NCBI RefSeq assembly: GCF_027244095.1
Contig: NC_069659.1
Span: 26,320,501 to 26,384,500, forward strand
Reading direction: 5' to 3'
Source: Hemicordylus capensis
Taxonomy: Eukaryota > Chordata > Lepidosauria > Squamata > Cordylidae
Length of the DNA stretch: 64,000 nucleotides
Of this stretch, positions 36,761 through 62,535 are shown in pieces; within the stretch, counting starts at the first letter, position 1; every line of letters begins with the position of its first letter. The notes under the pieces are model-generated. The model saw only the letters and a program-made list of their open reading frames with translations. It was not told where the DNA came from and did not search any database. Position numbers and translations under genes: made by a program.

Positions 36761-38230
36761 TCCAGTCAGTACCAACAATATTCTTATTGTCTAACCCCCC
36801 CTTTCAGCCCTAAACTCTCTAATTATGGGTCTTCCAGTCAGTACTAGATTTTTTCAGGTCCAAATTGGCATCACCAGAGACTAAACAGAAAAATACATTG
36901 TGGAGTGGAATGTGAGAGAAGGTTCTGTATCAGTGCCCCTCTCTCTCATACTGGATATCAACAACAAAAGGGCTGAACAGATCTTTGAGTAAAGCAGTGA
37001 CTTGGGAACACCCTAAAATAAAAGTAACAATGCTTGGTATGCATATACTAAGAAGTTTCCCCCAGGAAATTAAAGATAATCACAAGTAAAGAAATTCCCA
37101 GTAGAGCAATCTGCTGCTCTCAAGCACAAAAATGATTTCCTATTACTGATAAAACTAGTATTAAACCTTCTGATTAGAGCAATCTCAAAGAATGAGCTTC
37201 ACACCCATAGTGATCTATACCCTTATGCGATTCAGCCTGTCTCACAAAACAAAAAGCATAGTCTCACTGCTTCCTCACTGCCCTTCAGCAATGCACAGAT
37301 AAGAATTCTTACTTCTGAAAGTAAGGATGCTTAACTCTTCTGTAAAAATCAGTCTAGGGTATTTTATTTAATTAAATTAACATATTTATATACCGCCCAG
37401 AATTTATGTCCGGGTGGTTAATTATGAAGCCGTGCAAATTAAAATACAATTAAAACATACCTTTGCCATGCTAGCAGCAGCAACAACACGACTTGCTAGG
37501 AGTTGTGCCTCCCAGATCTCTTATCGTCCCCCCATTCATTTAAGTTGTCATTGAATGCATTGCTTTTCTGTGTGAATATTCCTGCAAGTGAGTTCAGTCT
37601 CTCAAATTCCCCGTGTTCATGATTTGTTTTACAATTAGAGATCTATTTTATTGATTCCCAAAATGAGATTCTGTATTTTGATTGCTTTTTAATGAATGTC
37701 TATTTTTTTCCTAATTGTTTTAATGTTTTTATTCAGTGAGATTGTTTTATCTGTTTTATGTTTTATCTGTTTTATTCTGTCCCAACAAAAAGGTGGGAAT
37801 ATGAGACAAAAGCATGTTTAATATTTTGCATTAGAAGCTTATTGTCCCCATTTGTATCATCCCCCATGCCTGCACTCAGGTTAGCCCTTGCTGAAAAGTT
37901 CCCTGTATCATACATGTATGTGGCCCTACGTGTTGTAATAACTAAAAGAATAATAGCGAAAAGGCAATCAGTAAATAAATAAACTTGCTGTATATATTTC
38001 TGTGTTCTTTTGCCAGTACCATCACTCTGCCAGTAACATAATTGTTAGATATTCTTTTTTTTTGCAGATAGCACTATTTTTTTTAAAAAAGAAGCAACAA
38101 TCCATCTTAAACCCTATCAAGATTTAAAAGATTAGTCATAAGACTCTCAACAAAAAAGTCCTTTTATTGTACAAACAAAAATTACTAAAAGTTGGTAAAC
38201 ATAAAAACAGAAGACATTTTGGTGTGACAC
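36761..38230. other. Intergenic spacer, mostly unassigned
   Basis: An L2-tail fragment lies near 37350-37450 (TATATACCGCCCAGAATTTA). The rest is AT-rich with no supported gene. The end of the stretch (38140-38235) carries a TTTTGGTGTGACACACCATCC motif of unknown origin. Confidence 0.45.
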
Positions 38231-38283
38231 ACCATCCTCAGTTAAAATAAATAGCTTGGCCCCCCCGGCTTCTCCCCCCCCCC

Positions 38284-38745
38284 GCCCACAGTTTCTGGCT
38301 GGTGGGCTGTCTGGAAAGCCAGCCCGCCACCTCCTCCCACCCACCTGCTGATTCCCAGAGGCCAGCCGGCCGCCTGCTCCTGCCAGCTGGCTGCCCACTG
38401 GTGGGAGCTGCCCGCTTCTTACCCCCGCCTGCCCACAGTTTCTGGTTGGTGCGTGGCCAGAAAGCTTGCCCACCACCTGCTCCCTCCCACCCACCCACCA
38501 ATTCCTGGTGGCCGGGACGGCCTGCTGCCACTGCCTGCTCCTGCTGGCCGGCTGGCCGTCCACTGGTGGGAGCAGCCCACTTCTTCCCCCTAACTTGCCC
38601 ATGGTTTCTGGCGGCCGGCCGGCCAGAAAGCTGGCCTGCCACCTCCTCCTGCCCGCTCCACAATTCCAGATGGCCGGCCTGGCCCGCCGCTGCCTGCTCC
38701 TGGTGGCCAGCTGCCCATTGGCAGCCGGCATCCCTATTTTCTCCC
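38284..38745. repeat. Three-unit GC-rich tandem array (about 155 bp per unit)
   Basis: Units start near 38284, 38430 and 38594, each opening with GCCCACAGTTTCTGG or a close variant and running through a CCACTGGTGGGAGC-like block. Shares GCAGTTTCTGGCCGGC with the Helitron-like cargo at 35870. Long open frames on both strands reflect base composition. Confidence 0.65.
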
Positions 38746-39031
38746 TGTTCGAGCACTAATCGGTAACTGCTCGTGAACTCTCATGAGAGCTACCATGTAT
38801 GGGATTAGTGACAGGTACATCTAGGAGAAATAAATATATAGATGAGCACAGATGAAAACCTCGGTTTTCCAGCTGTTAAATTCCTTAGATGTGATAACAC
38901 ACAGTTCCCTGAGTGGTGGAGAAATATATTGTAATTATTCCTTTCCAGTAATTTAAGCCACTGGCCAGCAGATGGCAAGAGTCATAGAAGAGATTATGAC
39001 AGAGCCACTTGCTTTGCCAAGCCAATTTTTC

Positions 39032-39150
39032 TCATAGGAACACAGGAAGCTGCCTTATACCAAGTCAGTCCATTGGTCTACCTAGCTCATACTGTTTACA
39101 CTGATTTCCAAGGTTTCAGGAACCCTCCAGCCCTACCTGGGAGTTATTCA
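39032..39150 (-). repeat. tRNA-Ala-type SINE fragment
   Basis: CATAGGAACACAGGAAGCTGCC through CAGCCCTACCTGGGAG. Confidence 0.6.
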
Positions 39151-40435
39151 TCCATGGCTTCATGCCCTGGGGTATCTGAAGAGTGAATTGCTTCACAGCA
39201 GATTTACAGTTGTTTAATTTGGGGGATTAAATGGACCATTCACATAGCTGTCGGCTCCTCTCCGCAATCCCTGCAGATCTTTTTCCTGTGTGCATTCCCA
39301 CAGCTTGCTCTGGGTTTTTTCTCCAACCAATCACATCCCAGAGGAGGTAGCGAGAGACCTTTTTTTGTTGTTAGTTTGACAGCTGGTTATGGAAGACCAG
39401 CAAGACAAGTTGCCAAGCAACCAGCTCAAACAACAGAATGCTTAACCTGAACCTGCCTAATCTGACCCAAATCTTTGCTGATTTTTATAATGAACTTGCC
39501 TTTGTGACTGCCTTCATCACCTCATGTTCCCCCACCCCACCCCAGACCATATAAGAGGCCATGTACGTTTAAAGTAGAAATCATTGCTTTCTCTCGATGA
39601 TGAGATGAAGAAAAATGCAGCTTCAGGGAATGAGCTCAGACACAAAGGGCTGAGGTTACACTGAACCTGTAGTCTCCATTCTGCATATGTAAAGCCTATG
39701 TTCTTATGGTGACCAGGCTTCAATAAGACAAAGCGTAGGAAAACCCACATTTTGCATTCCCATTCGTGCTTGCGTTTAACTAAGGAATTTCTCCCTCCCC
39801 CTCCCCTTCTGGACTCCCTCCCCGAGATATTTTATTTCCAAAATCCTAAGCAGACTGATGAGTGTATCTACCCAAGGAGATCCTTGTAAGTTCTCCACTG
39901 ACCCAGCTGTCTCTTCTCTTAATCAGAGTGACAAGTGTACCTGCTGACATTCCCTCTTCTATGGATCATTTAAAGGTAAAGGCCCACTGTCCTCTTTTCC
40001 ATCTGGCCAGCCTATGGCCGCCATCTTGATTACATAATCATCTGGTACTTGAGGAGAGTGAGTTTATGCAGATTGAAGCAGATTAAAGTAAAGAAGGTTT
40101 AAAGGCTTTAATGAGGTTCAAGGGGTGAGGATACGAAAAGAAAAATAGTTCAGGTGTTATAGCAATACATGTTCAGTAAAAGAACACCCAACAAAGAGGG
40201 CTCATGTAGCCTGCTTCCAAGTTTGTTCTTTATAAGAGTGAGGGTTAAACTGCCTTTTTTTGGTCAGTTGTTTCTTTTTGAGTCCAACAATCAGGAGGGT
40301 AAACCTCTGGACCAATGAGAGGTCAGAGATTTATCACCTAGGAATGAGGTTGGTCCCTTCATATAGACATCCAAAGCTTGTGAGCCGGGGGTTATCCATT
40401 ACACTTGCAACTTCTGGTAAACTAGTCTGGTAAAC

Positions 40436-40640
40436 TAGTCTAATAGGCCACCTCCAGCCTCAGAGGCAGGATGCCTCTAAATACCAGTTGCAGGGGAGTA
40501 ATAGCTGGAGAGAGGGCACGCCCTCAGATCATGCCTGTGGGCCTTCCAGGGGCATCTGGTATGGGCCACTGAGCAAAACAGGATGCTGGACTAGAAAGGC
40601 CTTAGGCCTGATCCCACAGGGCTGTTCTTATGTCCTTATA
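40436..40640 (+). mobile_element. CR1 LINE 3' UTR fragment
   Basis: Matches the CR1 3' UTR (CCACCTCCAGCCTCAGAGGC through GTTCTTATGTCCTTAT). Upstream ORF sequence is missing. Confidence 0.85.
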
Positions 40641-41299
40641 AACTGTGCATTTAGGCAAAAGAGTACCTGGAGACTTCACAGTTGTAACTTGCCTCGTGAA
40701 GGAAAATCTGGTTAGTTCTCCACAGAGCTTAATGTTAGTAAAGTATGATGGGTTGAAAGGAATTGACATATAAGTGCAGCAAGGCCTTTGACCTGAGCTT
40801 GCCCTGTTGAAGAACACTCTCTGCATAACTGGATGGAGGTCCACTTGACTAGGCAGAAAGTGGTAAACACTCAACCACAAGACAGGGGATTCCCCTGAAA
40901 AAAGCGGTAGTTTTGGAGAGCTGTACGCTGGCTAAAAACCACAGGGAGCCAGATACGACTTCCATGGAAAAACAGAGTGAGAGGCATAATGGGGGAAGCA
41001 GCAAGGACAAGGTGAGCCAATAGATATGAAGGAGAGTGGGTACAAGGAACAACTACCTGATCAGGATAAGCCAGTCATCAGGTAGAATAAAACACATTAC
41101 TAAATATGGGATTTGATTCTTGAGGAGTGGTATTTTATAGATGCTTCCCTTATAAACATGAAGTAGTCTTAACTTGGTTAAATTAAGATTTATTTAGAAA
41201 CAAGTCCATTTTTCTCCTCCTCCTTTCCCTCCCTTTTCTTTCAGATTCCACCACCCACCCTCCATACACACACACACTCTCTACAAGATCCCCATTGGG

Positions 41300-41640
41300 A
41301 CAAACTTCTAAAATCACAAAACATAAAAGACTTCTAGACAGAATACAACAGATGGGTTTATTAAAAGTGTACCTTTATGAAAAAGTAGAGTCTACCATCT
41401 TGGCTGGCCCATGCTACTTTAGCATTTTGTTTGTCACAAGGGTCTACCATTTTGGTTGAGCCATGCTGCCTGTCTGTCATGGTTGTTTGATGCTGAAGTC
41501 TGGTTTGTTTCTGTATTCTGCCTCAATAAATGTTACACATTTTCCTTCAGTCTGTGTGAGTTTTATTCCCAAAGTCAGCAAGCAAACAAGTAGAGAGAGA
41601 CTCGCCACTTCTGAGTTCTGTAGTTGATATACTGGCCAGG
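41300..41640 (+). mobile_element. Possible LTR-type fossil
   Basis: AATAAA with a downstream GT-rich stretch in an LTR-like layout. No internal region seen. Weak call. Confidence 0.2.
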
Positions 41641-42374
41641 CTGTAGCTGCAGACTGACCTCTAATGATCAAGGTGGCTTTCTAAAAGCTTCTACTCTTCA
41701 ATTAATATCTGATTAATATAGTGGGAGTTAGAAAAGTAATGTGGGAAAAGAGTTGCTGGTGGTTTCACTGAAATGCTTTGATATGAATATAAGCCACAGA
41801 GGCTCCAGTTCAAAATGAAGATGGGGGTACTTTGGTTTTCCAAATTTCAGAGCTAGTATTAGGCTCTGAAGATATGCATTGGGTGAACCAGATATCTTGA
41901 CACAAGTCTCCATTAATAGTGTATTTATTTATACATGAGAACAGGGTAGTGGTGTCCTCTGGGGATATCAAGAAGTATTCCATATGGTACAGGATGCTGT
42001 ACACTACCACTTTGTACTTTGAGGAAAACCACACCTTATCCCCCATCCTTTCTTCCCCCACCAGTGAGAGAGCTGCTTGGGTGGAGAATGTTTTTTTTAA
42101 AGAACATTTCCCTCCAATGTCTCAGTGTTTTTAAAATCTATTAAAAGTAGGTGCATTATTTTACTCAGATGTTTTATAGTGGTTGAAAACTGGTATATTA
42201 ATTAGAACAACTATGAGAATGTGGAAGATCCATTAAGCCAGTCATAAAACTGCTCTTAGTTCTGATCTAACCTGGATTGCAAGTCCATTACCATGAGAGG
42301 GAAACAAACTAAGGCTAGGTGGTAGGTCATGCTTGAGGAAGTTTATGCAAACTGGTTTCCCTGAATCAATATGG

Positions 42375-42770
42375 CAGTGTTCTTCATTGTAAGGCCTAGG
42401 GGCCAGGGGCAGCCCCCGTCAACCCTAAGTGCTTCCTGACTAACTGTTTATTGGGCCTGTATGAAACTTCAGCCAAAGATAAATACTCTGCACAATCCCA
42501 TGGCATTATGTGGACATGCAGTGCTGCACTTTGCCCAGGGCTGGTGTGGGGGGACGGCTCCTTTAAGGGGAACAGAGCCCTCTTGAGCCCCTGCACTATC
42601 TTGGAAGGCATGGAGAGAGTGATTTCCTCCTAGATCTTTTTTTAAAAGGGGCCTTTCCAGCACTGAGAAAACCATAATGTTGTGTGGAGCTCAGCTCAGT
42701 GAGAAATGAAGATCACACTGAAGGTGCTTTGCCAAAGTGGCCCCCACTCGAAAAATAGTGAAGATCACTG
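42375..42770. mobile_element. hAT-type element, 396 bp
   Basis: Ends CAGTGTTCTTCATTG ... AATAGTGAAGATCACTG with a perfect 8-bp duplication CAATATGG at 42367-42374 and 42771-42778. No transposase. A related, diverged piece lies at about 54240-54560 in gene B intron 4. Confidence 0.85.
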
Positions 42771-43424
42771 CAATATGGGATTGCCACATCTTGCAAGATC
42801 TTTGCTGGAGCTAATCAGAAGAAGGATTAGAACAGAACAAGCAACGCTCTGAAGGTTGAGCTATCCTACAGCTCTCTCATGAACTATAAGTGTCTTATGT
42901 GTACATCTGTACTTCTCTGATAGTGAAGTGAAGCTTCACTGAAGTCTGTTCTGGAATAACTAAATGCTCCCATCCATAGACTGCTATGATACTTGTCGTA
43001 CCAGTGCTTTTCTATCATTCCTCATTCTTGTACATTCTGTGATACTCTCTTCCTCCTATAGCCCTCACTGTAGGCTACTTTTGTTTTGCATGACTGGGAT
43101 CATTTAGTTCAAATTAATTGAACTAAAAGCATAATGGAATGAGTTTCATCCAAATTAACCACAGATGACACTTCCATGTCATTGTACCACACTAAATACT
43201 TAATGGCTGACATCCAAACTAAATTATTTGTCAATAGTCCCATAGAAATTAGTCATGATTAACTTTCTCCATCAATTTTAAATGGGACTACTCATGAGTA
43301 ATTTAGTCCGGATGTCAGTCAGTGCTTTTCATTGGAGTCAGTTAAAACATTCAGGTTATGCAGAATATCATTATCAAGTGATGTGATGTCCATAAATGTG
43401 TGAACCATTATAAGAGTAAAATAA

Positions 43425-43655
43425 AGGTAAAGTGTGCCGTCAAGTCGCTTTCGACTCCTGCCACCCACAGAGCCCTATGGTTTTCTTTGGTAGAATACAG
43501 GAGGGGTTTACCATTGCCTCCTCCCACAAAGTATGAGATGATGCCTTTCAGCATCTTCCTATTTCGCTGCTGCCCGATATAGTACCAGCGGGGATTCGAA
43601 CCGGCAACTTTCTGCTTGTTAGTCAAGCATTTCCCCACTGCACCACTTAAGGTGA
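43425..43655 (-). repeat. Second tRNA-derived SINE family
   Basis: Head GCAGTGGGGAAATGCTTGAC and B box GTTGCCGGTTCGAATCC on the minus strand. It lies just beyond the homologous 3' flank of gene B. Confidence 0.65.
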
Positions 43656-43857
43656 CATTATAAGAGTAGCAAAAGTGAATTTCTTACTCTTCTTCAATGC
43701 TTGCTTATAAGTTGAACGAAGTGGTTGTTATTATGGAAACTAAAACAGCAGTTAGTCTGGATTGACTAATCCAAAATTAAAAGATACATCTTGAGTGTGT
43801 AGCACTGGTGGCAAATAATAATGAAAGCAACACATGATCCTATGTCACCCATAATAA

Positions 43858-43863
43858 TTTATT
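43858..43863 (-). terminator. Gene B poly(A) signal AATAAA
   Basis: AATAAA on the minus strand about 400 nt after the stop, inside sequence homologous to the gene A 3' flank. The aligned gene A stretch (about 10858-10868) has no perfect AATAAA. Use of the site is inferred. Confidence 0.5.
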
Positions 43864-44046
43864 TATGAAAGAGGCAGAATCGAACATGTTATAACCTAAT
43901 ATATTACATAAATATGTTAGAGTACTTTGGAGTTATTCACCTTTACATTTGGGTGATAAAACAATATCATGTGGCATTGCTGAATGGCCAATAAAACTTG
44001 ATGATAAAATCTGCTGTATATAAAGCAAACTTATAAATGTGCTGGA

Positions 44047-44236
44047 GATGGCCCTATCCAACCCCAGCATAGCATCTCTCCAGTGGCTGTTGCTGGTGTC
44101 TATCTTATGTTTCTTTTTAGACTGTGAGCCCTTTGAGGACAGGGAGCCAATTTATATTTAATTTTATTTCTCTGTGTAAACTGCTTCGGGAACTTCTGTT
44201 GAAAAGTGGCATATAAATATTCATAGTAGTAGTAAA
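44047..44236 (+). repeat. R1 repeat fragment in the gene B 3' flank
   Basis: R1 middle and tail ending in (TAG) repeats about 30 bp below the gene B stop, opposite strand. Absent at the gene A position, so it inserted after the duplication and now lies in the presumed gene B 3' UTR. Confidence 0.65.
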
Positions 44237-44265
44237 TAAGGATTCTGGAATACTAATTAGATGTT

Positions 44266-58022
<13,757 letters not shown>

Positions 58023-58031
58023 CCTTCTTGC

Positions 58032-58092
58032 TGCTGCTGCTGCTACTACTACTACTACTACTGCAATATTTATATACCGCTCGTCAACCAAA
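58032..58092 (-). repeat. R1/L2-type repeat tail inserted in gene B 5' UTR
   Basis: Reading with the gene, a GGAGAACTTTGGTTGA-like stretch, then GCGGTATATAAATATT, then GTA and GCA trinucleotide repeats that end about 8 bp before the ATG. This matches the 3' tail of the R1 copies elsewhere in the window, for example 21400-21470. Gene A lacks it. It adds a second TATA-like box about 50 bp before the start codon. Confidence 0.75.
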
Positions 58093-58173
58093 GTTCTCCC
58101 TTGCGGTCACTCTATCTTTCCTGCCCTTACAAAGGTATTCCCTTGGTCTATTTTCATGCTGGCTACTCCCTGC

Positions 58174-58218
58174 TTATATAGCCGTTGTATGCTTTGACTC
58201 ATAGACTACAACATCCTC
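58174..58218 (-). promoter_or_regulatory. Gene B core promoter: TATA, AP-1 and PEA3/ETS sites
   Basis: Minus-strand GAGGATGT (58211-58218), TGAGTCA (58195-58201) and TATATAA (58174-58180), aligned base for base with the gene A promoter. The distance from TATA to ATG is about 86 bp longer than in A because of an inserted repeat tail. Confidence 0.8.
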
Positions 58219-58899
58219 TGATTAGCAAGCAGACAGTTTCATCACTGAGCAATCACAACAGAATGACTTCACAATGTTTGAGATTAATAATAGAAAAGGA
58301 GAAGTTTGACATAATGCCAAAGCACCATATATTTCCTTATTTCTACAATAGTCCCCACACAGGTTCCCACACGTTCCAAGAAGCAAGGGATTTGCCACAT
58401 ACAACATATCTAAGAGTGCTGAAATGAAATATAGTGAATGCATTTGGCAAACAATTTCCCTCCCTGAAGCACCCTGATGTTATGGTTGAGTGAGGAAAAT
58501 GGTGTGAAAGAGTTCATAAACTATAGCTATTCACCCTGATAACCAAATTAGTCCCTTGTCACATAAACAATAGCTTCTTCATGTCCCTACACTACCACCA
58601 CTTTTGGTAGAGTTGTGCCACTTCCGTATAGCAACAAAATATGGGATGTCCGAAGCTTTTGCACAAGTTTGAAGAGGTACAGTATCTTATTCTCCTGCAG
58701 GCTTCTGCACTACTTTCTAACACAATCTTATTCTCTGAAAGGGGACCTTGCATGATTTTCAAAGAGCCATCTACACCTAGATATGACCGTTTACAAATGT
58801 GTATACATTTATATAGGTTTATATGCTCATTATGTCTTAGAGATTTTTTTAAAGACCAAACTCTGTGCAATACTGTTTCTTATGCAATACTGTTTCTTA

Positions 58900-59350
58900 T
58901 ACACCTTTAGGCCCTTTTCAACTTTTACTCCTCCTAGTATTCTATGTCAGAAAAGACTTCTGCCATTTCTTGGTATAATATTACTCGGGAACAAAAAATA
59001 GCTTTACAGCAGTTATCCAATAATCAGACTATAATTATTAAGGCAGTGGAAGAGGGTGGAGCAAAAGTTATTCAAAATAGAAAAGGTGATGAAAGCTCTA
59101 TTGTCAATTAAATGATTTTGTATTTTATTCTACATGTCCTAAGGATCCTACAAAGACATTAGTACTTCTATTCATCTTTTGTAAGAAGATATTTCTTTAA
59201 GATATATTACACAAGCAGAATATGACTTTCTTTATCATTCTAAACCCCGAGTGCCTTTCTTTTTGTGTTCTTCCTAAAGTACACAAAAATATACACAATC
59301 CACCAGGTAGATCAGGTAAACTACTAGAACCTTTAAAAAGAGAATTGCAG
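58900..59350 (+). mobile_element. Penelope-like element fragment, degraded
   Basis: Short frames read ITREQKIALQQLSNNQTIII, then EYDFLYHSKPRVPFF and a KVHKN..NPPGRS-like block around 59270-59310. This order resembles the N-terminal RT region of Penelope-like elements (LPKxHKN..PPGRP). It is heavily broken. Confidence 0.5.
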
Positions 59351-59413
59351 AACACTTATGTTACATTAAACACAAGAAAACGAAAGCTCCTCTGGTAAAA
59401 CACTGGCCACAGC

Positions 59414-60359
59414 TAGGGGTGTGCTGTGCATGGAACTGGTTCAGCCAGTTCAGTTCAAATCCAAAATGGATTCAAACCAACCTGGTCCAGTTCTGTATCC
59501 TGCCAAACCGGGTCCAGTCCAGTCCAGCTACCGAATCGGGTTGAACTGGTTCAGGGGATATACTTGTAAAAGGGAATACTGTGAGAAAGTAAAGGGGCAT
59601 TCCCTTGGTGGTGGAGGTGGCAAGAGGGTGAGAAAACTGCTTACCTCAACCAGTCTGGCTGCCACCGCTGCCACTTGCCCTCTCGGCCCAGCATGAACAC
59701 TCCCTTCGACTTTACCGAGCCACTGGCTCAGCGGAGGCTCAGTTCTGGCCCCTGCACATTTTTCATGACCATTTTCATGAGCTCTGTGCATGCGCAGAGG
59801 CCAGAACTGAGCTGCTGCTGAGCTGGCAGCTCAGTAAAGGAGAGAGGAGTCTGCTTGGCAAGCTGGAGGGGGGGCGTGAGCAGCAGTGCTGGCAGCTGCA
59901 CCAGCCAGGGTAAGCAACTCCCCCCCGCCTTCTCGCTGCCCCCACCAGGCTGCCCTTTACCGTCCCAAACCAGTTTACCTGAACCGGGCCCAGTTCGGAT
60001 CGATTTTGCTAACTTGGCAAAGAGGCACCTTTTAACGTGGTGATTCTCTTTATTGAGCAGGGGGAGAGTAACTGGCCCTCTCCACCCCCAGCGCAGTACC
60101 CCTCCAATGACTGTTGCTGGTGTCTATCTTATGTTTCTTTTTAGACTGTGAGCCCTTTGGGGACAGGGAGCCATCTTATTTATTTGGTATTTCTCTGTGT
60201 AAACTTCCCTGAGCCAATTTTGGAAGGGCGGTATAGAAATCGATCGAACGAACGAATGAATAATAGACCCTGACCCCAGTTTGGTCCACGAATGAAGCTC
60301 CAAACAGGCCCTGGTTTGAGGCAAACTGGTTTGGAATGAACCGTTCATGCACATCCCCA
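59414..60359. mobile_element. hAT-type element, 0.95 kb, carrying a nested R1 repeat
   Basis: Ends TAGGGGTGTGCTGTGCATGG ... TTCATGCACATCCCCA with a perfect 8-bp duplication GCCACAGC at 59406-59413 and 60360-60367. The R1 copy at about 60008-60265 lies inside. No transposase. Confidence 0.8.
60008..60265 (+). repeat. R1 repeat (L2-tailed SINE-like), nested
   Basis: R1 copies share a head around CTTGGCAAAGAGGCACCTTT, a middle GAGTAACTGGCCCT and TTTAGACTGTGAGCCCTTTG, and an L2-like 3' end with GGAAGGGCGGTATAGAAAT plus a simple repeat. That suggests a short element moved by an L2-type reverse transcriptase. Inference; no family name assigned. Confidence 0.7.
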
Positions 60360-60517
60360 GCCACAGCAAGAACCTACATGTGAAAGTGGTCGACACAGTA
60401 AAAGCCAAGTTCATACATATCAGCAAAAGACTATGAATTTGCAAAATAGATAGAGGCCATGTTTTTGTTTGGGAATGATGACAAATGTGTCAGAATGATG
60501 ACAAATATGTCAGAACC

Positions 60518-60762
60518 CTAACCCCTGATAACTCAACAAGGAGACATCTTTTGAAAGTGGTGATTATTTTATATTTATCAGGGGGAGAACAACTGGCCCT
60601 ATCCAACACCAGCACAGCATCCCTCCAGTGAGTGTTACTGGTGTGTCTACCTTATGTTTCTTTTTAGATTGTGAGCCCTTTGGGGACAGGGGACATCTTA
60701 TTTATGTATTATATATTTTTCTATGTAAACCGCTTTGAGAATTTTGATGAACAGTGGTATAT

Positions 60763-60809
<47 letters not shown>

Positions 60810-60810
60810 T
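60518..60810 (+). repeat. R1 repeat with TAG microsatellite tail
   Basis: Head at CCTGATAACTCAACAAGGAG, R1 middle, tail in a (TAG) run at 60765-60810. Confidence 0.7.
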
Positions 60811-61384
60811 TTACTGGGTAGGTATCAAAATAAGACATTCAACTTTACTTCTGGGGCCACTCCTATAAAAGTCCAAAGCAACAACCCAGTATATTTTAGT
60901 CATGATTGAGTCCCATTTCAATTAGTGAGATTTGCATTAGTCACTCTGCCATTCCTTTCCATGAAACTTAGTCATGAAATGGGCTTTTACCAGACTGTGA
61001 CTTGTGAGACAGGGAGACAGGGCCCAAAGGGTGCAGTGGGTGTAGAAAAACTAGCAAGGAAGCTGCCAAGAGGAGAACTGCTGGGAGACACCTCAGGGAC
61101 ACCTGCCTAACCTCAAACAAACTTGCTGCACAGGAAGAGGAACTAGAGTGAATTACTGAGCCACATCCTTGGGGTGGTTCAAGACATGTTGCCACCTGAG
61201 GTGAAGGACAATATGACACCCTTCTCCATTTGTGGGTGGGTGCTCCTCATTCTCAGGCTATGCTGTTCAGGGAGTGACATGCAACCATTCTTGGAGTATA
61301 ATACCAAACCATTGGTAACAGGGGTGTCCCTAGCTCAAATTGAGCGGGGTAGGGTGGGGTGGGAGGGCTCAGAAGCTGGAATAG

Positions 61385-61690
61385 GAATAGAAACTGCCTT
61401 ATACCAAGACAGACCATTGGTCCATCTAGCTCAGTATTGTCTACACAGACTGGCAAAGGCTTCTCCTAGGTTGCAGGCAGGAGGTTCTCTCAGTCTTATC
61501 TGGAGATGCCAGGGAGGGAACTAGGAACTTCTGCAGGTAAACATGCAGGTGTTCTTCCCAAAGCAGCCCCGTCCCCTAAGGGATGCATCTTACAATGCTC
61601 ACATGTAGTCTCCCAATCAAATGCATACCAGGACAGACCCTGCTTAGCAAAAGGAACAATTCACAAGACCAGCTCTCCTCCCACAGACCA
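61385..61690 (-). repeat. 5S/tRNA chimeric SINE
   Basis: Minus-strand copy, moderately diverged; the 5S head reads CAGACCCTGCTTAGCAAAAG. Confidence 0.65.
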
Positions 61691-62094
61691 GCTCATGGGA
61701 TGGTGGATGCCTTTCATGGTGGCAGGTGCCTAGCAATTGCCCCCTTCCTACACCTCTTTGTCACTTTACTCTGGCACTGGGAAGGGTTGCCTCACCTGCC
61801 CTTCTCCACCCCTGGAACCACTGGGTCAACAGAGGCATCCCCCAACCTGTTTCAAGATGCCCAGGGGCCCAGACATGAATAAGAGGATGTGGGTTAATAG
61901 TTTAAAGCAAATATGCTGCCACCATCATTCACCTTACTGCCTCCCTCAGCCCAGCTAGATGCTGTGCTTAGTCTAAGGTAGAGAGTAAGATTTGTTGGAC
62001 AGCAGCCCTTGCTACAAGTGTGTGTCTGTGTCTGTGTGCACGTGTGTGAGTCGATGTCTGTGTGATGTGATGAAGAGAAATCCCCTTCTTTCCT

Positions 62095-62535
62095 CTCTAT
62101 TTATTTAATTTATATACCGCGTGACTCCAAAGGCTCTAGGTGGTTCACAAATTAAACACAATAGAAACAGAATAAAACCAACTATTAAACAATTAAAGTG
62201 TAAAACATTCAAAGATTACAGCAATTAAACATTTTAAACAGCAATTAAAAATTTGCAACATTCAGAGATTACTAAAAGCCTGGCTTAAAAAGTGTGGCTT
62301 AAGGGCTCTTTTAAAGGCTGGTAAAGATGTTATGCCACAAATGTCTATAGGGAGTGCATTCCACAGCCCAGGAGTTGACTATAGAGAAGGCGTGCTCCTG
62401 AGTCACTAGCAGATGAGCTGGTGGTATACGGAGATGGACCTCTCCTGATTATCTTAATGTGAGGTGGGCATCATGCAGAAGAAGAAGGCTCTCTCCCAGG
62501 CACTCTCTTTGCTGTAGGGGAATGTCCTTAGTAGT
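62095..62535 (-). mobile_element. L2-like LINE 3' fragment
   Basis: Shares ATAGGGAGTGCATTCCACAG and the ATATACCGCG tail with the 4.7-5.3 kb fragment; coding part degraded. Confidence 0.65.

Larger units (their letters stand above)
39151..42366. other. Intergenic spacer between the MMP remnant and gene B
   Basis: Apart from a CR1 3' fragment (40436-40640) and a weak LTR-like stretch (41300-41640), I recognise nothing. No MMP exon motif was found in it. Confidence 0.45.

Noticed and set aside
38147-38766. Frames of 150-194 residues on both strands
   Set aside because: They cover a GC-rich tandem array; no domain, no start context, mirrored on both strands.
39950-40420. Possible LTR-like stretch on the minus strand
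   Set aside because: Only TATA- and CCAAT-like motifs were seen; no paired repeat or target duplication.
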